Of a stretch of 7,670 bases of DNA, positions 1-7,200 are shown piece by piece. The number at the start of each line of letters is the position of its first letter. Position 1 is the first letter of the stretch. The stretch comes from Chloroflexota bacterium. GTDB taxonomy: Bacteria; Chloroflexota; Anaerolineae; Promineifilales; Promineifilaceae. The notes under the pieces are model-generated. The model searched no databases. It worked only from the letters and a program-made list of their open reading frames with translations, and was not told the DNA's origin. Where the stretch lies: assembly GCA_020353135.1 (NCBI GenBank), contig CP070688.1, positions 4,135,739 through 4,143,408 on the forward strand, written 5' to 3'. The position numbers were made by a program, and so were the translations under genes.

Positions 1-158
1 CTATGTTGCCTCATCTTCCATACCGTCTACATCCAGGCGCGGCAAACACGTTGCCACATGCCAAAACTATACTTGTCCTGCCGGGCAAACGAGAAGTGTG
101 GAATGGCATAGTTAGATGGTGACGATTATCACGTTTCAGCCGGCGACACAACTACAGT
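1..158. other. left-edge stretch with no supported gene
   Basis: No recognisable gene lies here. Several frames are open from the window edge (for example + frame 3 from an ATG at 3-5 to a TGA at 120-122), but none gives a recognisable protein, and the lengths are what chance allows in stop-poor DNA. A - strand frame ends with TAG at 1-3 but meets another in-frame stop at 67-69, so it is not the tail of a longer gene. The stretch lies downstream of the - strand reductase gene and may hold its terminator. I see no clear stem followed by a T run. Confidence 0.5.
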
Positions 159-743
159 TTATCTCTTTCGGCGCCAAAGGATCAAGGGTAACAAGGTCAT
201 GGTCGCCAGCGGCCAGATCCAGGCTAATTCTCCCGGGCCGTCGCGGCCGGTGCGCGCTTCTTCGCGCTTTACGTGAAGCAGGCAATAGGACGCGGTGACT
301 TCATCTAATTCAGCGTCACTCAGTTTCTTGGGATCGATGCCAAATAACGGGGCGACGATGCCGCTGCCAATCAATACCTGACGCATCAGTTCCGTCCGGT
401 TCTCGTGGTCGCTGGCGTCTTCGATCACCCCGGCCCACCAACCATCCGATAGCCAGACCTCTATCTGCGGATCGGCCATCACGTTACGGTACCAGTCGGA
501 CTTCGAGCCAAAACCGGCCGTGCAGTAGATTTCGCCGTTAACCACATTGTAGTTGACCGGCGTGTACCGCTTCTTTCCACTCTTGCGGCCGGTATGGGTG
601 ATGACCATTATCCGGCCGCCTACGGAGGGCCAGGCATTGAGCCAATTGCCTAAGCCTAGCCGCCAGAAAAGCATCATGAAACGGTTGAACTTCTTGAATA
701 ACTGTCGCAGCCTTTCTTCGGTCTGCGGGTCCATCGTACTCAT
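159..743 (-). CDS. nitroreductase-family deazaflavin (F420)-dependent oxidoreductase, C-terminally membrane anchored
   Basis: This 194-residue protein matches the split-barrel deazaflavin-dependent nitroreductase family (Ddn-like, TIGR00026/DUF385). Members bind coenzyme F420 and pass hydride to quinones, nitro compounds or other acceptors. Family signatures visible are a TGRKSGKKR block at residues 51-59, followed by the TPV strand, and a SDWYRNVMADP block at 82-92, corresponding to the usual W-Y-x-N-L-x-A-N/D-P motif. Both shape the cofactor pocket. Residues 1-36 form an amphipathic helical N-terminus. Unusually, residues about 172-190 form a hydrophobic helix followed by RRKR at the very end, which predicts a tail anchor with the enzyme domain in the cytoplasm. 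The ATG at 741-743 is supported by AAGGA (751-755 on the opposite strand) with a 7-base spacer. The nearest upstream gene is divergent, so it is probably transcribed alone. The family call is strong. The acceptor is unknown, and F420 use is inferred from the family. Confidence 0.87.
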   Translation of the reverse strand: MSTMDPQTEERLRQLFKKFNRFMMLFWRLGLGNWLNAWPSVGGRIMVITHTGRKSGKKRYTPVNYNVVNGEIYCTAGFGSKSDWYRNVMADPQIEVWLSDGWWAGVIEDASDHENRTELMRQVLIGSGIVAPLFGIDPKKLSDAELDEVTASYCLLHVKREEARTGRDGPGELAWIWPLATMTLLPLILWRRKR

Positions 744-799
744 CGGGCCATCCTTTTTAGCTCCTGCAAGCCGACAAGTGCCGGCCTGGCCATCCTAGG

Positions 800-816
800 C
801 GCCGGTCATGCCGGCG
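800..816. repeat. small GC-rich inverted repeat
   Basis: CGCCGG (800-805) and CCGGCG (811-816) form a perfect 6-base-pair stem with the loop TCATG. It lies about 60 bases upstream of the reductase start codon, in its probable 5' leader. No T run follows on either strand, so it is not a standard terminator. It could be an operator or a chance GC-rich palindrome. Confidence 0.35.
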
Positions 817-909
817 AGACCAACTACACTCAGTATGACAGATGGACGACTACAATTGAAGTGACAAACGGCAGGCGCCGGGCATGTCAAAAGTCACCGC
901 CCGTCAGGG

Positions 910-937
910 TTGACAAAGGCGCGTTTCCGGCCACAAT
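910..937 (+). promoter_or_regulatory. candidate sigma-70-type promoter for the membrane protein gene
   Basis: A perfect -35 hexamer TTGACA (910-915) is followed after 16 bases by CACAAT (932-937), which matches four of six positions of the TATAAT consensus. It points toward the gene starting at 1110 and would give a leader of roughly 165 bases. The prediction is from sequence alone. Leader length and the imperfect -10 are the main doubts. Confidence 0.4.
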
Positions 938-1038
938 TCAGTGCTTGCTAAACACACGCCAAGGAGACCACATTAACTGGCGCAGCTTATCCGTGCCGCA
1001 TACCCGTGTGGGCCACAAACTACCGTTTTCAAATTCAC

Positions 1039-1068
1039 CGGCAGCTTGTGATGAACGGCTGGCTGCCG
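1039..1068. repeat. inverted repeat in the leader of the membrane protein gene
   Basis: CGGCAGC (1039-1045) and GCTGCCG (1062-1068) form a perfect 7-base-pair stem around a 16-base loop. It lies about 40 bases upstream of the start codon at 1110, so it could be a leader RNA hairpin or an operator. No factor can be named from the sequence. Confidence 0.35.
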
Positions 1069-1087
1069 AAAGCTGATGGCCGAAAGC
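1065..1087. repeat. 9-base direct repeat, 14-base period
   Basis: GCCGAAAGC occurs at 1065-1073 and again at 1079-1087, separated by TGATG. The copies end 8 bases before the ribosome binding site (1096-1102) of the next gene, and the first overlaps the right arm of the 1039-1068 inverted repeat. The position suits a regulatory site, but two short copies can also arise by slippage. Confidence 0.35.
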
Positions 1088-1109
1088 AATTCTTCAGGGA
1101 GGCATTGAA

Positions 1110-1487
1110 ATGGACTTCGTGTTAACGCTTCACTCAATAAACCGCTGGATCATCGTCGTCGTGGCGGTCATCGCCCTGATCAAGTTCCTAGTCGGTTGGC
1201 TGCGCAGCTCGCTTTACCAACCGGTCGACCGCGGGCTCATGGCCGCCTATACCGGTCTGCTCGACCTGCAGCTGCTGTTAGGGCTCATCCTGCTCATAGA
1301 TCTTGGGCTCGAACGATTTCGGATCGAGCACGCCATCACCATGCTTGTGGCCATTATCCTGGCTCACCTATCGAGGGCATGGCGCGACAAGGAAGACAAA
1401 GTCAAGTTTCGCAACAATTTCCTGGCCATTCTAGTCGGAATTTTGTTGATCATCGCCGGGGTTAGCATATTACCCCAAGGCTGGTAG
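1110..1487 (+). CDS. small four-helix membrane protein, possibly cytochrome-b-like
   Basis: This 125-residue protein has four predicted membrane helices at about residues 13-31, 44-66, 72-88 and 103-121, with no signal peptide. It opens with LHSINRW (7-13), has EH at 73-74 at the start of helix 3, and a third histidine at 86. This layout recalls a family of small four-helix proteins, often loosely named 'cytochrome B' in Bacteroidota, that share an N-terminal IHSxNRW and a later MEH. The histidines could bind heme or metal, but that is inference. The ATG at 1110 is well supported by AGGGAGG (1096-1102) with a 7-base spacer. The efflux gene follows on the same strand 106 bases later, so co-transcription is possible though not tight. 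The gene is real; its function is unknown. Confidence 0.8.
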   Translation: MDFVLTLHSINRWIIVVVAVIALIKFLVGWLRSSLYQPVDRGLMAAYTGLLDLQLLLGLILLIDLGLERFRIEHAITMLVAIILAHLSRAWRDKEDKVKFRNNFLAILVGILLIIAGVSILPQGW

Positions 1488-1512
1488 GGAAAGACGCAGG
1501 TAATAGAGCCGA

Positions 1513-1576
1513 AAGAAGCCAGGCTTCTTGTCAATCGCGATTGCACCTGAAGAAGACAAGAAATGCAGGCTTCTGC
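1513..1576 (+). promoter_or_regulatory. repeat-rich leader before the efflux gene
   Basis: Several repeats crowd this part of the 106-base gap. AAGAAGCC (1513-1520) and GGCTTCTT (1522-1529) form a 17-base palindrome, which as RNA is a 7-pair stem with the triloop CAG. CAATCGCGATTG (1532-1543) is a perfect 12-base palindrome. CTTGTC (1527-1532) pairs with GACAAG (1555-1560). GCAG and CTGC (1565-1576) close a small hairpin. CAGGCTTCT is present twice (1520-1528 and 1566-1574), so AGAAGCC at 1514-1520 could pair with either copy. This could be an operator for a drug-responsive repressor or a leader RNA with alternative folds. I can show the repeats but not the function. Confidence 0.4.
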
Positions 1577-1593
1577 CAAGTAAGTCAGGCCAT

Positions 1594-2985
1594 ATGACAG
1601 AAGAACCCCTTACCCCGCCGGCCGAAGATAAACTCGACTTCAAGCGCATCTTGCCGATCTTCGTCATTGTCCTGGTCGACTTGCTAGGACTGACGATCAT
1701 CATCCCCTTGTTGCCGCTTTACGCGACTTCATTCGGCGCCAGCCCACTGGTCATCGGCCTTTTGGGGGCCGCCTACCCAATCATGCAATTCATCGGCGCA
1801 CCAATCCTCGGCCGTTTGTCTGACCGCCATGGCCGTAAACCGGTGCTGGTTATCAGCCAGATCGGTACCCTGATCGGCTTCTTGATGCTTGGCTTCGCCA
1901 CGACCTTGTGGATGCTGTTTTTGTCGCGGATCATCGACGGCATTTCCGGGGCCAATATCGCCACGGCCCAGGCGGCCATCAGCGACAGCACCAGCGAAAA
2001 AACCCGCACGCAAGGGCTGGGCCTCATCGGGGCCGCATTTGGCCTGGGCTTTATCATCGGGCCAGTCATCGCCTTCGTCTCTCTGGCCGTAAGCGACAAT
2101 AACTACCACATCCCGGCCTTTGTGGCCGGCTTCTTCTCGCTGCTATCCATTTTGCTGACCGCCTTTTGGTTCGAGGAGACGCTGCCGGCCGAGCAACGCG
2201 AGGAACACAAAGATCGGACTTCTTTCTCGTTCAGAGCTCTGATCGACGCCATCAGCCATCCTACTGTAGGTATTCTGCTGGTTCTGATGTTTGCCCAACA
2301 GCTGGCTTTTGGCGGATTTGAGCAACTTCTGGCCCTGTTCACCCTCAGCCGGCTGGGGCTCAACGCCTCGGGCAACGCCGTCATCTTCGTCTACGTCGGG
2401 ATCATCGTCGTCGCCGTTCAAGGCGGGCTGATCGGCCGGTGGAGCAGGCGCTTCGGCGACCGGCGCCTGATCTACTCCGGGCTGGCCTTGCTCGCCGTCG
2501 GCCTGCTGGCCATTGGCCTGACAGTGCGCCAGCCGCCGCCGTGGTACTCACAGGCTGAAGTGGAGGCGGAGCTGACGGCCGATCCAGATTTACCGGGCGA
2601 GACGCCGCCAACCAAGGAGATCGCCGTCGACCTACCTGACGATAGTAGCAATGGTTGGCTGGGGTTGATCTGGATTCTGATCGCCATGATCCCCATCGCC
2701 GTCGGCGGAGGAATATTGCAGCCAGCCATCAATAGCTTGATCACCAAGCGAGTGGACGTCGTTGACATCGGCGGCATGCTGGGCATCTCGGCCGCTTTCC
2801 TCAGCGCGGCCAATGCTATCGCGCCGATCGTCGGCGGCGCGCTATTCCAGGCGATTGGCCCTGGAGCGCCTTTTGTCTTCTGGAGCTTGTTGATGGCGTT
2901 TCTGCTGGTTGTCGCCGTGCGTGCGATCCAGCCCGGTCGCGAGGAAGCAGCGCCGGCCGGCCTGGCTCGGGGCGGCACTCACTGA
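1594..2985 (+). CDS. major facilitator superfamily efflux transporter (DHA1, TetA-like)
   Basis: This 463-residue, 12-helix proton-antiport exporter of the inner membrane resembles TetA-type drug pumps. Signatures are an aspartate in helix 1 (D29, in VDLLG), motif A GRLSDRHGRKP at 73-83 between helices 2 and 3, its degenerate second copy GRWSRRFGDRR at 281-291, the helix 4 block SRIIDGISGAN (111-121), and the antiporter motif C-like glycine/proline stretch GAAFGLGFIIGP at 146-157. An unusual 42-residue loop (about 312-353) between helices 9 and 10 carries ten acidic residues and one lysine after R312, and should face outside. I chose ATG 1594, although its AGG (1587-1589, 4-base spacer) is weak. 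A TTG at 1528 in the same frame would add 22 non-membrane residues encoded by the repeat-rich leader and seems less likely. The substrate cannot be told. It may share a transcript with the upstream membrane protein gene. Confidence 0.88.
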   Translation: MTEEPLTPPAEDKLDFKRILPIFVIVLVDLLGLTIIIPLLPLYATSFGASPLVIGLLGAAYPIMQFIGAPILGRLSDRHGRKPVLVISQIGTLIGFLMLGFATTLWMLFLSRIIDGISGANIATAQAAISDSTSEKTRTQGLGLIGAAFGLGFIIGPVIAFVSLAVSDNNYHIPAFVAGFFSLLSILLTAFWFEETLPAEQREEHKDRTSFSFRALIDAISHPTVGILLVLMFAQQLAFGGFEQLLALFTLSRLGLNASGNAVIFVYVGIIVVAVQGGLIGRWSRRFGDRRLIYSGLALLAVGLLAIGLTVRQPPPWYSQAEVEAELTADPDLPGETPPTKEIAVDLPDDSSNGWLGLIWILIAMIPIAVGGGILQPAINSLITKRVDVVDIGGMLGISAAFLSAANAIAPIVGGALFQAIGPGAPFVFWSLLMAFLLVVAVRAIQPGREEAAPAGLARGGTH

Positions 2986-3001
2986 CGGCAACCCCCTTCT
3001 C

Positions 3002-3049
3002 CTGGTTCTATAAACCGGCGCAGAATGCCATCCCACGCTACAGGGTGGC
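3002..3049. terminator. weak hairpins in the convergent gap
   Basis: The 97 bases between the converging efflux and PyrD-like genes should hold their terminators. Two stems are visible: CTGGTT/AACCGG (3002-3007 with 3013-3018, one G-U pair, loop CTATA) and GCCATCC/GGGTGGC (3027-3033 with 3043-3049, one G-U pair, 9-base loop). Neither is followed by a clear T run in either direction, so neither is a typical intrinsic terminator. The call rests mainly on position. Confidence 0.3.
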
Positions 3050-3082
3050 TCCGAGAAAGGTAAGGGCTCCCCCCAAGATGAA

Positions 3083-4123
3083 CTACCCGCCCCCAGGCAC
3101 AGCCCCTAGGGCGCCGGAGCGCCAAAGGTAATCAGGGGCGAAAGAGCTGAGTACACGCATGTAGTTGGCTCGCTCAAAGGCGGCCGGTTCGGCGCAATTG
3201 ATCTGGCTCAGGCTGCCTTGCAGCTGGTTGACTGACTCATATTCATACTCGACCAACCAACGTTCCAGGTCAATCAGGATTTCTCGCATCCGTCCGACGC
3301 CGTTGCGCAATAGTTCGGAAGCCACCATAGTCACCGAAGCGCCGGCCATCAGGCCTTTGAGTACATCTTCGGCGGTGTGAATGCCAGTTGTGAGGGCCAG
3401 ATCGGCCTCGATCCGGCCGTAAAGAATGGCGATCCAGCGCAGCGGCAGGCGCAGTTCCGACGACGTGCTCAGAAGCAAGTGGGGCACAACCTCAAGATTT
3501 TCGATGTCCAGGTCCGGCTGGTAGAAGCGATTAAACAAGACCAACCCGCTGGCTCCGCCGGCATCAAGGCGCTTGGCCATGTTCGCCAGGGCGCTGAAGT
3601 ATGGGCTTAGCTTCATGGCCACCGGGATGTCGATGGCCTCTTTGACATCGCGCAGGACGTCGAGGTAGATCTGTTCTACCTCACCACTCGACAGGTTGGG
3701 ATCGGTGGGCAGGTAGTAGATGTTGAGTTCCAGCGCGTCGGCGCCAGCCTCTTGAACGTTACGCGCATATTTCACCCATCCGCCCGTGGAAACGCCATTC
3801 AGGCTGGCGATGATGGGGATTTCCAGGGCTTCCTTGGCCTTACGGATGTGCTCGGCATATTCAACCGGGCCGGTCTCGTATTCACTCGCCTCTGGGAAGT
3901 AGGTCAACGCCTCGGGAAAACTCTCCACGCCTTGCGTCAGGTACTCGTTCAGCACGTGGCTTTCCATCGTGATTTGCTCCTCAAAGAGCGAATAAAGCAC
4001 GATAGCCGAGGCGCCGTAGTCTTCCATCCGGCGCAGGGTGTTGAGATTGCGCGACAGCGGCGACGACGAAGGCACGAGGGGGTTTTTCAGGTTCAGACCC
4101 AGGTAGGTAGTGGTTAAGTCCAT
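3083..4123 (-). CDS. dihydroorotate dehydrogenase-like flavoprotein linked to nifJ
   Basis: This 346-residue cytoplasmic TIM-barrel protein matches the 'dihydroorotate dehydrogenase-like' family (PRK07565, COG0167), and its length is normal for that group. The N-terminus ([20 protein letters not shown], 5-24) is the usual first barrel strand. KLSP at 171-174 is the conserved lysine strand, and TTGIHT (245-250) with the [12 protein letters not shown] helix (261-272) forms the FMN phosphate site. Where true enzymes carry the SCPN active-site loop, this protein has [12 protein letters not shown] (131-142), with no catalytic cysteine or serine. Dihydroorotate oxidation is therefore doubtful, and I give no pyrD symbol. 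The ATG at 4121-4123 has a good TAGGAG site (4131-4136 on the opposite strand) 7 bases away. It follows nifJ on the same strand after 104 bases. As I recall, this pairing recurs in several phyla, which hints at a redox role beside pyruvate:ferredoxin oxidoreductase. The fold is certain, the reaction unknown. Confidence 0.88.
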   Translation of the reverse strand: MDLTTTYLGLNLKNPLVPSSSPLSRNLNTLRRMEDYGASAIVLYSLFEEQITMESHVLNEYLTQGVESFPEALTYFPEASEYETGPVEYAEHIRKAKEALEIPIIASLNGVSTGGWVKYARNVQEAGADALELNIYYLPTDPNLSSGEVEQIYLDVLRDVKEAIDIPVAMKLSPYFSALANMAKRLDAGGASGLVLFNRFYQPDLDIENLEVVPHLLLSTSSELRLPLRWIAILYGRIEADLALTTGIHTAEDVLKGLMAGASVTMVASELLRNGVGRMREILIDLERWLVEYEYESVNQLQGSLSQINCAEPAAFERANYMRVLSSFAPDYLWRSGALGAVPGGG

Positions 4124-4148
4124 GGCTTGTCTCCTAGAAAGATAGCTG

Positions 4149-4188
4149 TCAGCACTCAGTCGTCAGCCGCTGGCCGACGACTGAGCGC
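4149..4188 (-). repeat. strong hairpin with 7-base TCAG periodicity between nifJ and the PyrD-like gene
   Basis: CTCAGTCGTC (4155-4164) and GACGACTGAG (4176-4185) form a perfect 10-pair stem. Inside the loop GCC (4166-4168) and GGC (4172-4174) can extend it, and two further pairs lie outside after one mismatch (4152-4153 with 4187-4188). TCAG recurs with an exact 7-base period at 4149, 4156 and 4163. Read in the direction of transcription, no T run follows the hairpin, so it is not a classical terminator. It may lower expression of the downstream gene, mark an RNA processing or stability site, or be a copy of a small dispersed intergenic repeat. The sequence alone cannot separate these. Confidence 0.55.
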
Positions 4189-4227
4189 TTCCCGCTGTTA
4201 ACGATTAATGGCTCTACACTCCGTTCA

Positions 4228-7200
4228 CTATGCCTTGCCTTTGCCGTTGCCGCTCAGGCCAGCCAATTGCGTGTAACCGGTCCAACGGGTTTCGACATCG
4301 GTCTGGGCCAGTTCCAACAGCTTGGCGGCGCGGTCAGGGTGGCTCTTCCTGAGCATCTCGAAGCGCCCTTCCTTATACATGTAATCTTTCAAGCTGGTCT
4401 TGGGCGGCCTGGAATCGAGCTGGAAAGGATTAAGGCCTTGTTCGGCTCGATCTGGATTGTAACGGAAGAGGGGCCAGTAACCGGACGTAACGGCCGCCTT
4501 CTGTTGTGACAGGCCGAGCTTCAAGTCGTAGCCGTGGGCGATGCAGTGGGAATAGGCCAGGATAAGCGAAGGCCCGTCATAGGCCTCAGCCTCGATGAAA
4601 GCCCTGATCGTCTGGGCGTCGTTGCTGCCGAAAGCGACCCGGGCCACGTAGATGTTGGCGTAGCTGATGGCCAACATGCCCAGGTCCTTCTTGGGCAGCG
4701 GCTTGCCGGCCGCGGCGAACTTGGCCACGGCGCCACGCGGCGTCGCCTTGGACATTTGTCCACCCGTATTCGAATAGACTTCCGTGTCGAGCACCAGCAC
4801 GTTGACGTTGCGGCCTGAAGCCAGGACATGATCCAGGCCCCCGTAGCCGATGTCATAGGCCCAGCCATCGCCGCCGACGATCCAGATATCCTTCTTGACC
4901 AGGACATCGGCCGCGCTCAGCAGGTTGGCCAGGGCAGGCCTCATAGCTTCGACATCAGCCCCATCGCCGTCCAACAGTTCTTTCAGACGGCCTTTAAGCT
5001 CGGCCACCCTGCCCCGTTGGGCCTGGATGTCGGCTTCGGTCAACTGATCGGCGTACAAGATGGCATCGCACAGACGTGGACCGATGGCTTCGCGCAGATC
5101 GCGCATCAAGCCGGTGGCCGCTTCTATTCGCTGGTCAAGAGCGACGCGCATGCCAAAACCGAATTCGGCATTGTCTTCAAACAGCGAATTGGACCACGCC
5201 GGGCCGCGGCCGTTGTCGTCCTGGGCCCACGGGGTCGTCGGCAAGTTACCGCCGTAGATGGAAGAGCAGCCGGTAGCGTTGGCGATGATCGTTCGGTCGC
5301 CAAAGAGTTGGCTCATTAGCTTGAGATAAGGTGTTTCACCGCAGCCAGCGCAGGCCCCGGAGAACTCAAACAACGGCCGCAACAATTGATTGTATTTGAC
5401 CTGATTCAAGGGGATCATGGTCCGGTCCGCCTCAGGTAAGGTCAAGAAGAATTCCCAATTATCGCGCTCCGCCTCACGTATCGGAGGCTGGGAAACCATG
5501 TTGACGGCCTTGAACTTGGGTTGGCTCTTATTCTTGACCGGGCACACTTCGACGCAAAGGGCGCATCCGGTGCAATCCTCGGGCGAGACTTGCAGGCTGA
5601 AGAGTTGATCCTTGAATTCCTTGTAGCGCGCCGGGGCCGATTTAAAGGTCGGCGGAGCGTCGCTCAGCAATGCCTTGTCAAAGAGCTTTTGGCGGATAAC
5701 CGCGTGCGGGCAGACGAAGACGCACTTGCCGCACTGGATGCAGATATCCGGATCCCACTCTGGCATCTCGTTGGCGACGTTGCGCTTCTCCCATTGGGTG
5801 GTGGCCGTGGGATAGGTGCCGTCCACCGGCAGAGCGCTGACGGGCAGATCGTCGCCCATTCCTTCGATGATCTGGCGCGTCACCTTTTGCACGAATTCGG
5901 GGGCGTTGGCTGGCACCAACGGCGGCCGCTCGAAGTCGCTGCTGGCTGCTGCCGGGACGGTTGCCTCGTGCAGGTGGGCCAGCGCATGGTCGACGGCCGC
6001 ATAGTTGCGCTCGACCACCAATTCGCCTCGTTTGCCATAGGTCTTCTTGATGGCGTCCTTGATGGCCTGGATGGCCTCGTCCGTCGGCAAAACGCCACTC
6101 AAAGCGAAGAAGCAGGTCTGCATAATGGTGTTAATGCGCCGTCCCATGCCGGCTTCCTTGGCCACCTGATAGCCGTCGACGACGTAGAAACGCATCTTCT
6201 TATTGACGAGCGCCTCCTGGACGCCTCGCGGCAGGTGGTCCCAGGTTTCGTCGGGACCATAAGGGCTGTTCAGTAAGAATGTCGCGCCTGGGGCGGCCAG
6301 ATGCAACATGTCGTACCTTTCCAGGAAACTAAACTGGTGACAGGCGACGAAGCTGGCCGAGAAGACCTGGTAGGTGGATCGTATCGGCCGCGGGCCGAAG
6401 CGCAGGTGGGATACGGTGACTGCGCCGGACTTCTTTGAATCGTAGACGAAGTGGCCCTGGGCGAAATTGGGCGTATCTTCGCCAATGATTTTGATTGAAT
6501 TCTTGTTGGCCCCGACCGTGCCATCCGATCCGAGGCCGAAGAAGACGGCCCGCACGACATCGTCGGGCTCTGTGTGAAACGTTTCATCCCATTCCAGGCT
6601 GGTGTGGCTGACGTCGTCGTTGATGCCAACCGTGAAGCGCTTCTTGGGCTTGGGCTTGGCCAGTTCATCAAAGACGGCCTTGACCATCGCCGGCGTGAAT
6701 TCCTTGGAGGATAGTCCATAACGGCCGCCGATCATGCGCGGCACGGCCTCGAATGGCGCCGTCTCGTCGGCCACCCCGTCGATGACGGCCGTCACCACAT
6801 CCTGGTACAGCGGTTCGCCGGTGGCGCCGGGCTCCTTGGTCCGATCTAGAGCGGCGATGGCCTTTACCGTCGACGGCAGCGCCTGCACAAAGGCCCCGGC
6901 GTCAAACGGACGATACAGTCGCACTTTCAACATGCCGACCTTTTCGCCCTGATCGACCAGGTACTCGACCGTTTCCTGGGCCGTCTCGGCGCCAGAACCC
7001 ATGAGCACGATCACCCGCTCGGCGTCTGGGGCGCCGATATAGTCGAAGAGATGATATTGCCGACCGGTCAACTCGGCGAATTTATCCATCGCCTTCTGAA
7101 CGATGCCCGGGCAGGCTTCGTAATAAGGGTTGACGCTTTCGCGAGCCTGGAAGAAGACATCCGGGTTTTGCGCGGTGCCGCGGATGACCGGATTGTCAGG

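Larger units (their letters stand above)
744..1109. other. 366-base divergent intergenic region
   Basis: This spacer separates the divergent reductase (-) and four-helix membrane protein (+) genes, so promoters for both should lie here. I see a candidate + strand promoter (910-937), a GC-rich hairpin (800-816), an inverted repeat (1039-1068) and a 9-base direct repeat (1065-1087). For the - strand gene only a weak promoter-like pair is visible (TTCAAT and CATACT on the - strand, 17 bases apart, around 833-860), and I do not call it. An open stretch starting with GTG at 861 lacks a ribosome binding site and resembles no known protein. Confidence 0.6.

Noticed and set aside
1..66. Possible C-terminal end of a - strand gene stopping at TAG 1-3
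   Set aside because: Another in-frame stop at 67-69 leaves at most 21 codons, too short to support without a frameshift.
861..1076. A GTG-started 71-codon frame in the divergent spacer
   Set aside because: There is no ribosome binding site upstream, no recognisable motif, and it overlaps the promoter and repeat signals.
1528..1593. TTG-started 22-residue extension of the efflux protein
   Set aside because: The codons fall within palindromes, the added residues are not membrane-like or conserved in the family, and the ATG at 1594 gives a normal N-terminus. The weak ribosome binding site at 1594 leaves some doubt.
2472..2978. A 168-codon - strand frame opposite the efflux gene
   Set aside because: Its Ala/Arg/Ser/Pro-rich composition is typical of antisense shadow frames, and the + strand encodes clear transporter helices.
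3752..4117. A 121-codon + strand frame opposite the PyrD-like gene
   Set aside because: The - strand encodes a complete family member with a good ribosome binding site. The + frame has no family resemblance.
4828..5319. A 163-codon + strand frame, also opposite nifJ
   Set aside because: It mirrors the TPP and proximal-cluster region of nifJ. It has no ribosome binding site and no recognisable domain.
5521..6276. A 251-codon open frame on the + strand opposite nifJ
   Set aside because: It lies wholly inside the well-conserved nifJ coding sequence, its product resembles nothing known, and long antisense frames are expected in GC-rich genes.
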